Of a stretch of DNA of 43,803 bases, positions 1 through 6,188 are shown in pieces. The stretch is taken from NCBI GenBank assembly GCA_035640155.1, contig DASQWR010000211.1, forward strand, positions 1 to 43,803. Reading direction: 5' to 3'. The position numbers and the translations under genes are program-made. A model generated the notes under the pieces. The model was not told the DNA's origin. It did no database searches and was given only the letters and a program-made list of their open reading frames with translations. The stretch's first letter is position 1. Every line of letters starts with the position of its first letter. Origin of the DNA: JALYQB01 sp035640155. Lineage in GTDB: Bacteria > Actinomycetota > Actinomycetes > Mycobacteriales > Pseudonocardiaceae.

Positions 1-83
1 TAGGCGTCGTCGGTGACCAGGTGGCAGCGCCCGTCGATGCCGCTGGTGACCGGAATCGTGCGAGGTGCGGCCGGGGCGGTCAC
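1..83 (-). CDS. Hypothetical protein, N-terminal fragment (runs off left edge)
   Basis: A GTG codon at 83 opens a minus-strand reading frame that is still open at base 1, giving 27 residues that begin VTAPAAPRTIPVTSG. The GTG overlaps the stop codon of the small membrane protein at 80-256 in a GTGA arrangement, which suggests translational coupling in one transcript. I do not recognise the family, and the fragment is too short for a domain call. Confidence 0.45.
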   Translation of the reverse strand, partial: MTAPAAPRTIPVTSGIDGRCHLVTDDA

Positions 84-256
84 CGTGCCCCCTCCCCGGG
101 GTGAGGGCAGCGGCGGGCGCCGTGCAGGACGGAGTGCCGCACGGCGAGCAGCGCCACCGCAGCCAGCGCGATCAGGCAGGCGGGCACGGCGAGCAGGAGG
201 GCGAGGTCAGCGATCACGACGGTGACCGTATGAACGCTGACAGCGACCAGCCCCAA
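80..256 (-). CDS. Small single-span membrane protein
   Basis: A 58-residue ORF starts at TTG 256 (MGLVAVSVHTVTVVIADLAL) and ends at TGA 80-82. Residues 8-39 are almost entirely hydrophobic (Ala, Val, Leu, Ile), consistent with one membrane span, followed by a short basic tail with two Cys. A second, damaged copy at 2280-2420 keeps the TTG start, the hydrophobic core and the frame, which supports the view that this is a real gene. It lies divergent from the XRE regulator at 348 and is coupled to the partial gene at 1-83. No Shine-Dalgarno is visible before the TTG; an internal GTG is an alternative start. Function unknown. Confidence 0.5.
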   Translation of the reverse strand: MGLVAVSVHTVTVVIADLALLLAVPACLIALAAVALLAVRHSVLHGARRCPHPGEGAR

Positions 257-347
257 GGAAACGTTGGGTCATCGGCCGCACCCCAACGAAGCCTTGGGGA
301 TGCGCTCCCCGGTGACACCTTGTGGGTGCTCCGTAGACTTCGGTGGT

Positions 348-1583
348 GTGGCAGTGATCGACGAGGCGACCGTCGGCGAGCGGGTGGCCTTCTACCGGCG
401 CCGCCGGGGCATCACGCAGGAAGTGCTGGCCGGGCTGCTGGGCCGCAGCGTCGAGTGGCTGGCCCAGTTCGAGCGCGGTGCCAAGGAGCTGGACCGGCTG
501 TCCACCGTCGTCGCCATCGCCCACGCACTGGGCATCGAGCCGGTCAAGTTGCTGCCCACTGCGTTCTTTGCCCAGCGTCGGGAGCTGCACGACACCGTGC
601 TTGGCACCGCACCAGACTCCGTGCCCGCGATCAAGTCCGCGATGTTCCGCTACAACGGGACGGCCCGGCTACTGGGCGTGCCCGATCGGGCCCCAGTCGA
701 CCAGAATGGGCTGCGTCGTCGCATCGACGAGGCATTCGGCCACACCCAGACCGAGCGGTGGTCGGCGCTGGGCCCGCTGCTCCCGGACCTGATCGCCGAC
801 GCCTGGCACGCCGCGCACACCACCACCGGCGAGAAGGTCACCCGTGGGTTCGGCCTGCTCTCCCAGGTCCACCACGTCACCTCCGGGATGCTTGATCGCA
901 TCGGAGAGCCGGCGCTGTCCTCGATCGCCGCCGAGCGCGCGCTGACCACGGCGGAGCGCAGCGAGAACAACCTGTTGATGGCCGTGGCGGCGTGGCGCCT
1001 GGCGGTGGTGCTGCGCCACGACGGGCAGCTCCAAGAGGCCGCCGATGTGCCGGCGGCGGCAGCCGACGCACTCCGGGGACGCCTGGCTGAGTCCCCGCAG
1101 CACGCCTCGGTGTACGGGGCGCTGATGCTCAAAAGCGCGGTCGGTGCGGCCACGCTCCAGGACCACACCGCGGTGCGTGACTACCTCGGCGAGTGTGACC
1201 AGGCCGCACAGCGAATCGGGGACCGCAACGACTACTGGCTTGCGTTCGGCCCCACCAACGTCGCCATCCACCGGGTGTGGCTGGCCACCGAGAGGGGCGA
1301 CCCGACCGACGCGCTCACCCAAGCTCAGCACGTCGACGAGACGGCACTGCCGCCCAATCTGGCCGAGCGCCGTGCCTCGCACCTGATCACCGTGGGCTGG
1401 TCGCACTACCTGCGCCGCCACGACGACGAAGCGCTCGCCGCGCTGACCGCCGCTCAGGAGGCCGCGCCCGAGCAGCTGATCTTCACCCACCGCGTGCATG
1501 ACATGCTGCGACAGATGCTGCGCCGCGACCGGCGCGGCCGCCGGGGGCTGCGCGAGCTTGCCGACTTCGTCGGGGTTGGCTAA
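348..1583 (+). CDS. XRE-family helix-turn-helix transcriptional regulator with long C-terminal helical region
   Basis: The 411-residue protein has an N-terminal helix-turn-helix of the XRE/Cro-CI class at about residues 8-62 (GERVAFYRRRRGITQEVLAG, then a WLAQFERG recognition region). A long, Ala/Leu-rich alpha-helical region follows that resembles the TPR-like sensor half of many actinomycete XRE regulators. I chose GTG 348 because it sits directly before the conserved helix-turn-helix; the frame is open upstream to 264, but those residues look non-coding. No ribosome binding site is visible, so the transcript may be leaderless. It is divergent from the small membrane protein at 80-256, which it may control. 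About 110 bp of its 3' half (1219-1331) recurs at 2157-2269. The ligand and targets are unknown. Confidence 0.85.
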   Translation: MAVIDEATVGERVAFYRRRRGITQEVLAGLLGRSVEWLAQFERGAKELDRLSTVVAIAHALGIEPVKLLPTAFFAQRRELHDTVLGTAPDSVPAIKSAMFRYNGTARLLGVPDRAPVDQNGLRRRIDEAFGHTQTERWSALGPLLPDLIADAWHAAHTTTGEKVTRGFGLLSQVHHVTSGMLDRIGEPALSSIAAERALTTAERSENNLLMAVAAWRLAVVLRHDGQLQEAADVPAAAADALRGRLAESPQHASVYGALMLKSAVGAATLQDHTAVRDYLGECDQAAQRIGDRNDYWLAFGPTNVAIHRVWLATERGDPTDALTQAQHVDETALPPNLAERRASHLITVGWSHYLRRHDDEALAALTAAQEAAPEQLIFTHRVHDMLRQMLRRDRRGRRGLRELADFVGVG

Positions 1584-1789
1584 CCGCGGCTGCATCGCAC
1601 AACACCGTCCGCGCACGATGGCTATCTGGGAGCTCTGCACTCACCCGCCGGGCTCAGCGTTCGACTCCCTATTCGCGGTCCATGGGGCAGCTCCCGCTAG
1701 TTCGCCTTCCGGTCGCAGGTGTCGCGCTGGTGGATTAGCCTGCTCGAACGCCTGTTCGCACTACGTTCTGTTGTTGGAGGGAGCGACAT

Positions 1790-2002
1790 ATGACCACTCA
1801 GGATCGCGAGCCGGTCGGCACGCCCGAGAAGGACCCCGCCGACTGGACGACCGGTGACGAACCGGTGACCGGTCCACAGGCCTCCTACCTGCAGACGCTC
1901 GCACACCAGGCTGGTCGTGAGGTGCCCGAGGGGCTGACCAAGGCGCAGGCCTCGGAACTCATCGACGAGCTGCAGCAGGAGACCGGACGCGGCACGCGAT
2001 GA
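1790..2002 (+). CDS. DUF3072 domain-containing protein
   Basis: This 70-residue acidic protein matches the small actinobacterial DUF3072 family: a DPADWTTGDEPVTGPQ segment, then QASYLQTLAHQAG, then LTKAQASELIDELQ near the C-terminus. The function of the family is not known. A strong Shine-Dalgarno (GGAGGGA, 1777-1783) lies 6 bases before ATG 1790. The stop overlaps the next start in an ATGA (1999-2002), so the original arrangement was a two-gene operon with the VOC-like gene that is now broken. The gene itself appears intact. Confidence 0.85.
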   Translation: MTTQDREPVGTPEKDPADWTTGDEPVTGPQASYLQTLAHQAGREVPEGLTKAQASELIDELQQETGRGTR

Positions 2003-2146
2003 GCCGGCGGGTCGCGATGGCCCATGACTGCCGCGATCCCGAGGCGCTCGCCGCGTTCTGGTGCACCCTGCTCGGCTACCGGGTGCGTGAGCAGTGGTTT
2101 GATGCGATGGGCCAGCTACGTCGAGGACGGGGATGGGATCGGATGA
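1999..2146 (+). pseudogene. VOC/glyoxalase-like protein, truncated and frameshifted remnant
   Basis: The first 36 or so codons from ATG 1999 read like the start of a vicinal-oxygen-chelate protein (CRDPEALAAFWCTLLGYRV). Around 2095-2110 the family-like reading continues in a different frame (WASYVEDGDGIG) and stops at TGA 2144-2146. Immediately after, from 2157, the DNA switches to a copy of the middle of the XRE regulator gene. The 1999 frame stays open through this junction to 2349, giving a 116-residue chimera that is unlikely to be functional. Intact VOC proteins are about 120 residues or longer. The ATGA overlap with DUF3072 shows it was the second gene of that operon. Confidence 0.6.
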
Positions 2147-2156
2147 CCATCGCCCG

Positions 2157-2269
2157 GGACCGCGACGACTACTGGCTTGCGTTCGGTCCCACCAACGTCG
2201 CCATCCACCGGGTGTGGTTGGTCACAGAGATCGGCAACCCGTCCAACGCGCTCACCCACGCCGAGCACG
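2157..2269 (+). repeat. Partial duplicate of the XRE regulator gene (copy of 1219-1331)
   Basis: This segment encodes DYWLAFGPTNVAIHRVWL, followed by a diverged continuation. It is the same as bases 1219-1331 inside the regulator apart from scattered substitutions. It has no helix-turn-helix part and no proper start, so it is a gene fragment. It is joined on its right, near 2269, to the copy of the small membrane protein region. Confidence 0.8.
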
Positions 2270-2458
2270 GGCAGCGGCGCGGACGGCCCTCGCGCAGCGC
2301 TGAGCGCGGCACGGCGAGCAGCACCACCACGGCCAGCGCGATCAGGTAGACGGGCACTGCGAGCAGAACGTCGGCGATCCCGACGGGGACCGTAGGACCG
2401 TTGACAGCGGCCAGCCCCAAGGAAATGTTGGGCGGTCGGCCGCATCCTCCACGAAGCG
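2269..2458 (-). repeat. Partial duplicate of the small membrane protein gene and its upstream region (copy of about 105-294)
   Basis: Bases 2309-2458 closely resemble 135-294 and include a minus-strand TTG start at 2420 with the reading MGLAAVNGPTVPVGIADVLL and a hydrophobic core. The reading frame then loses similarity and runs into the antisense of the regulator fragment. The upstream bases (2421-2458) match 257-294, the region between the divergent genes of the first locus. The second copy has no regulator promoter-proximal part, so this is a damaged duplicate. Confidence 0.75.
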
Positions 2459-2523
2459 GTAGCCCCCAATCCTTCAGCCGACTAAGAACCCTGCCCGCCA
2501 GCAGGTGCGAGGGCTTTGTGGCA

Positions 2524-3105
2524 TCATGCTGGTCTCTTCAGCAGCCGGACTTCCGGGGCTTGGTGCTGGGTGCTGCGCCCGCAGCGACCGCAGATGTCGT
2601 GGGCTTGGTGATGCCAGGTGGCCCCGCCGCAGCGGGCGCAGCGGCCAGTCGCCGCGACCGGCCGCGGATCCACCGGAAAGTCCCGCTGCGCAGTGCCCGC
2701 CATACCGACACCGGACAGCAGGTTCAGCTCAGCGGTTCCGACCGTCTCTCGCGGCAGGTCAGTGCCAATGTCGCGGCGGTAACTCGAGCTCGAGCGGTCG
2801 GTGAGGCGGGGCGGCTTGACGTACGAGGTGTGGGTCTTAGACATGGTTGGGCTCCTGACCGGCTCCGTGGTCGATGCGTCGGCGGCGGCGTAGAACTCCT
2901 CGGCGAGGGCGGTGAGGAGGTCGCGCTGGCTACGGGCGGTGCTGGGTAACTCACGCAGGTGGGTGAGCAGCCGGCGGGCCCAGTAGCGGCGGTCGGCGGC
3001 GAGGGCGGCTTCCACACCGGCGGTGACGGCGGCGGTGTCGGAGACGGCGCGGGCCGGGCCGGCCGCAGCGTGGGCGGCTTCTGCGATGGCCAGGGGAACG
3101 CTCAC
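2524..3105 (-). CDS. Hypothetical protein with C-terminal two-CxxC zinc ribbon
   Basis: The 193-residue protein starts at GTG 3105 with a GGAGGTG Shine-Dalgarno just upstream. Residues 1-80 are helical and Ala-rich, the middle is polar, and the end carries C156-x2-C159 and C172-x2-C175, a spacing expected for a zinc ribbon that could bind nucleic acid or protein. I do not recognise the family. An internal ATG at 2844 (MSKTHTSYVK) also has a ribosome-binding-like AGGAG upstream, so a second shorter product or a two-gene history is possible. It sits on the minus strand next to the rearranged segment and looks like accessory DNA. Confidence 0.55.
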   Translation of the reverse strand: MSVPLAIAEAAHAAAGPARAVSDTAAVTAGVEAALAADRRYWARRLLTHLRELPSTARSQRDLLTALAEEFYAAADASTTEPVRSPTMSKTHTSYVKPPRLTDRSSSSYRRDIGTDLPRETVGTAELNLLSGVGMAGTAQRDFPVDPRPVAATGRCARCGGATWHHQAHDICGRCGRSTQHQAPEVRLLKRPA

Positions 3106-3292
3106 CGGACACCTCCGCGGCAGCCAGGTAGCAGGAGCATTCGATTGCCGCCTGCGCAGCAGTCATCCTGAGGAGATGTTTCGCATGTTCGGTGATACGT
3201 CGGTGCGTGAGGGTGGGTGCGGTTGGCCGATCCCGACGACGTCGCCCATCACCCCGACGAGACCGGTAGAAGGCCACCAGCTCACGAAGACG

Positions 3293-3328
3293 AGGCGGCA
3301 CCTCTCCCACCACAAGGAGGTGCCGCCT
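3293..3328 (+). terminator. Terminator-like hairpin
   Basis: A perfect 12-bp inverted repeat (AGGCGGCACCTC at 3293-3304 and its complement at 3317-3328) has a 12-base loop and is followed by TGTCCTTT. It lies between the zinc-ribbon gene and trmB and would separate the accessory segment from the housekeeping block. The T-rich tail is short, as is common in high-GC actinobacteria. Confidence 0.55.
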
Positions 3329-3397
3329 TGTCCTTTAGAGGAGCTGCGGCAGGGCTGGATTGATACACGGGTGAGCAGCGCGACGTGCACCCCGACG

Positions 3398-3430
3398 AGC
3401 TCACCGCATACACCAGGCGTACGGTGAGCT
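3398..3430 (+). promoter_or_regulatory. Inverted repeat immediately upstream of trmB start
   Basis: AGCTCACCG (3398-3406) and CGGTGAGCT (3422-3430) form a perfect 9-bp inverted repeat with a 15-base loop. It ends 4 bases before ATG 3435. In RNA the hairpin would cover the ribosome binding region of trmB; in DNA it could be an operator. Which of these applies cannot be told from sequence. Confidence 0.4.
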
Positions 3431-3434
3431 GCGA

Positions 3435-4169
3435 ATGAACGCCCGCGAGGCCCGGTTGCGGCGCGGCGCACCGATGGGTGGCGTGCAGGTCCGGCCGGAG
3501 GCGATGCGCCACGTGGTGAGCTACGTGCAGCGCGGCGAGCGCATGACCGTCGGGCAGCAGCGCGCCTGGGAGCGGATGTGGCCCCGCCTCGGCAAGCACG
3601 TCGCCGACCTTCCCGACGGCCCGCTGGACACCGCGACATGGTTCGGCCGCGACCACCCCGTCGTGCTGGAGATCGGCTCCGGGATGGGGGAGTCCACCGC
3701 GGCGCTCGCCGTGGCCCGGCCGGATCTGGATCATCTCGCCGTCGAGGTCTACAAACCCGGGCTCGCCCAGCTCCTCCGCCGCATCGAGGAGGGTGAGCTG
3801 GACAACGTGCGGCTGCTGCGCGGCGACGCCCTGGACCTGCTGACCGGGCACATCGCCCCGGGCACCCTGCACGGCGTGCGGGTGTTCTTCCCCGACCCGT
3901 GGCCGAAACGCAAGCACCACAAGCGCCGGTTGGTCACTCCCGCGTTCGTGGCGCTGGTGGCCTCGCGGCTGGAGCCGGGCGGCACGCTGCACCTCGCCAC
4001 CGACTGGGCGGACTACGCGGAGCAGATGCTCACGGTGTGCACGGCCGAACCGACCCTGCACGGCGGCATGACGCCACGGCCGCCCTGGCGGCCGGTGTCG
4101 AAGTTCGAGCAGCGGGCCCGAGAGCACGGTCGCATCGTGTGTGACCTGCTCTTCGTCCACTTCGGGTGA
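3435..4169 (+). CDS. trmB: tRNA (guanine-N7-)-methyltransferase
   Basis: TrmB makes m7G46 in tRNA using S-adenosylmethionine. The 244-residue protein shows the SAM-binding motif EIGSGMGESTAALA (about residues 77-90), an acidic residue after strand 2 (LAVEVYKPG), and the family signature VFFPDPWPKRKHHKRRL at about residues 156-172. The C-terminal TPRPPWRPVSKFEQRAREHG is the usual TrmB tail motif. ATG 3435 is the longest sensible start; ATG 3474 is possible. The following NYN-domain gene starts 47 bases after the stop. A trmB/NYN pairing is also found in mycobacteria, so this looks like ancestral chromosome. Confidence 0.95.
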   Translation: MNAREARLRRGAPMGGVQVRPEAMRHVVSYVQRGERMTVGQQRAWERMWPRLGKHVADLPDGPLDTATWFGRDHPVVLEIGSGMGESTAALAVARPDLDHLAVEVYKPGLAQLLRRIEEGELDNVRLLRGDALDLLTGHIAPGTLHGVRVFFPDPWPKRKHHKRRLVTPAFVALVASRLEPGGTLHLATDWADYAEQMLTVCTAEPTLHGGMTPRPPWRPVSKFEQRAREHGRIVCDLLFVHFG

Positions 4170-4216
4170 TTCACCCGGGCGGCAGGACACCCCCCGGGTG
4201 CGGCAGTATCCCGGGC

Positions 4217-4864
4217 ATGAACCAGGCGCAGGCCCCCACCGATCCGACCACGCTGCTCGTCTGGGACGCCCCGAACATCGACATGAGCCTGGGCTCGATC
4301 CTGGGCGGGCGGCCGAGCTCGGCCTCCCGCCCCCGGTTCGACGTGCTGGGCCGGTGGCTGCTCGGGCTCGCCGGGGAGGACACCGCACCGGAGGCCACGG
4401 TGTTCACCAACGTCGCCTCGACCAGCACCGACTTCATCCGGCCCTGGGTGGAGGCGCTGCGCAACACCGGGTTCGCGGTCTTCGCCAAGCCGAAGATCGA
4501 CGACTCCGACATCGACGACGACATGCTCGGGCACATCGGGCTCCGGCATGCCCAAGGCGTGCTGCGCCGGGTCGTGGTGGCCTCCGGGGACAGCCGGGCG
4601 TTCCGCGAGCCGCTCGAGGACCTGGTCGCCGCGGGTGTCGGCGTCACGGTGGTGGGGTTCCGCGAGTACGCCTCGTTCGCCGTCAACTCCGATGTCCTCG
4701 ACTTCGTCGATCTCGAGGACATCGACGGGCTGTTCCTGCAGCCACTGCCGCGCGTCACCCTCGAGACGCTGCCACCCGAGGGTGCGTGGCTCGCGCCGCT
4801 GCGCCCGCTGGCCTCGCTGCTGCGCCACCAGCCGGTGCCCGCGCCGCTGGAGCCGTCCGCATGA
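4217..4864 (+). CDS. NYN domain-containing protein (PIN-like fold, LabA/DUF88 group)
   Basis: The 215-residue protein begins MNQAQAPTDPTTLLVWDAPN at ATG 4217; the frame is open further upstream but that part overlaps trmB. The NYN pattern is visible as acidic residues after hydrophobic strands: VWDAPNIDM near residue 15, KPKIDDSDIDDDMLG near 93-107, and VVASGDSRAF near 124. These positions fit the metal-binding carboxylates of the PIN/NYN nuclease fold, which is known or presumed to cut RNA. The substrate is unknown. The stop overlaps the next gene's start (ATGA at 4861-4864), indicating one transcript with the amidohydrolase. Confidence 0.85.
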   Translation: MNQAQAPTDPTTLLVWDAPNIDMSLGSILGGRPSSASRPRFDVLGRWLLGLAGEDTAPEATVFTNVASTSTDFIRPWVEALRNTGFAVFAKPKIDDSDIDDDMLGHIGLRHAQGVLRRVVVASGDSRAFREPLEDLVAAGVGVTVVGFREYASFAVNSDVLDFVDLEDIDGLFLQPLPRVTLETLPPEGAWLAPLRPLASLLRHQPVPAPLEPSA

Positions 4865-6183
4865 CCCTGCGGCTGGTCGCACCGGTGGTGCTGCCCTGCG
4901 ACGCGCCGTGCTCGGTGCTGCGCGACGGGGTGGTCGACGTGGGTGACGACGGCCGCATCACCCACGTCGGACCTGCCGCGGGTGCGCCGCCCGCGGCACG
5001 CATCCGGCAGCTGGACGGGATCCTGCTGCCCGGCCTGGTCAACGCCCACGCGCACACCGCGATGACCGTCCTGCGCGGGCTGGGGGGCGATCTGCCGCTG
5101 ATGCGCTGGCTCACCGAGGTGATGTGGCCAGCCGAGGCGCGGCTGGAGGCTCCCGACGTCCACGCCGGCACGCTCGCGGGGTGCCTGGAGATGCTGCGGG
5201 CCGGGGTGACCACCAGCGTCGAGATGTACTTCTTCACCGACGCGGTGGTCACCGCCGTGCTCGCGGCCGGCAGCAGAGCGCTCGTGACACCGGGCATCAT
5301 CGCGGCGCCGGGGTGGGACCGGCTCGGGAGCTGGCAGCAGATGCTCGCCGAGATCAGTGCTCGGATCGACTCCGACGGGCTGCGCTCGGGTCCTGGGGAG
5401 CGGATCGAGATCGGGTACGGGCCGCACGCGGCGTACACGCTGCCGCCCGAAGCGCTGGCCGACGCCGGCGCCGCGGCCCGCGAGCGCGGTGCGCTGCTGC
5501 ACACCCACGTCGCGGAGTCGGCCGGGGAGGACGCCGCGATCCGTGACGTGCACGGTTCCGTGCCGCTGCTGCTGGAGCGGCTCGGGGTGCTCGGGGACGG
5601 CGCTCGGGTGCTCGCCGCGCACGCCGTGCACCTCTCCGATGCCGACATCGCCGTGCTGGCCCGCCACGGCGCGGGGGTGGCGCACTGCCCGGTATCCAAC
5701 GCGAAGCTCGCCTCGGGCACCGCGCGGCTGCTGCCGGTGCGTGCCGCAGGCATCCCGATCGGGCTCGGCACCGACGGCCCGGCCTCGCACGACGACCTCG
5801 ACCTGTGGTCCGACGTCCGGCTCGCCGCTCAGCTCGCCCGGCTGGGCTCCGCCGACGCCACCGCGCTGACCGCAGCGCAGGCCTTGTTGCTCGCCACCCG
5901 GGGCGGCGCGGCGGCGATCGGGCGCGACGACCTCGGCACTCTGCGGCCGGGTGCCTGGGCGGACGTGGTGCACGTCGGCGCCGACGGTCCCGCCTTCGCC
6001 GCCGGGCTCGACACCGGCGACGGCCAGCTGCTGGCGAACCTGGTGTGGGGCGGCGGGAGCCGCGAGGTGCGCGACGTGTGGGTGGCCGGGGAGCAGGTGC
6101 TGGACGCCGGGGTGCCGATCCGGGTCGATCCCGCCGAGGCGCACGCGGCGCTGCGTGCCACCGCACGTCGCCTCGCCACCTGA
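4861..6183 (+). CDS. Amidohydrolase-family deaminase (MtaD/SsnA/TrzN-like)
   Basis: The 440-residue protein is a subtype of metal-dependent hydrolase with a TIM-barrel core. Visible metal ligands are NAHAHT (HxH, residues 61-66), H in LLHTHVAES (about 216), H in AAHAVHL (about 258) and D in LGTDGPASHDD (about 303). This set matches the single-metal cytosine/S-adenosylhomocysteine/methylthioadenosine deaminase and chlorohydrolase group. The substrate cannot be fixed from sequence; a purine nucleoside or thioether nucleoside is likely. The start ATG 4861 is set by the ATGA overlap with the NYN gene. It converges with the DUF2339 gene with only 5 bases between stops. Confidence 0.88.
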   Translation: MTLRLVAPVVLPCDAPCSVLRDGVVDVGDDGRITHVGPAAGAPPAARIRQLDGILLPGLVNAHAHTAMTVLRGLGGDLPLMRWLTEVMWPAEARLEAPDVHAGTLAGCLEMLRAGVTTSVEMYFFTDAVVTAVLAAGSRALVTPGIIAAPGWDRLGSWQQMLAEISARIDSDGLRSGPGERIEIGYGPHAAYTLPPEALADAGAAARERGALLHTHVAESAGEDAAIRDVHGSVPLLLERLGVLGDGARVLAAHAVHLSDADIAVLARHGAGVAHCPVSNAKLASGTARLLPVRAAGIPIGLGTDGPASHDDLDLWSDVRLAAQLARLGSADATALTAAQALLLATRGGAAAIGRDDLGTLRPGAWADVVHVGADGPAFAAGLDTGDGQLLANLVWGGGSREVRDVWVAGEQVLDAGVPIRVDPAEAHAALRATARRLAT

Positions 6184-6188
6184 GCACG

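Larger units (their letters stand above)
3106..3434. other. Intergenic region with two hairpins
   Basis: No convincing gene is visible. The region holds a terminator-like hairpin (3293-3328) and a second inverted repeat abutting the trmB start (3398-3430). The minus strand near 3250-3290 encodes a VAFYRSRRG-like string similar to the start of the XRE regulator helix-turn-helix. It is too short to call anything but a possible remnant. Confidence 0.5.

Noticed and set aside
65..895. Plus-strand open frame of 276 codons over the start of the XRE gene
   Set aside because: Arg-rich shadow of the regulator frame at 348-1583 without recognisable motifs.
2951..3313. Minus-strand frame upstream of the zinc-ribbon gene (contains VAFYRSRRG and MTAAQAAIECSCYLAAAEV)
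   Set aside because: The first half looks plausible but the rest turns into an Arg-rich shadow, and no stop or start fits a gene. Kept only as a possible remnant.
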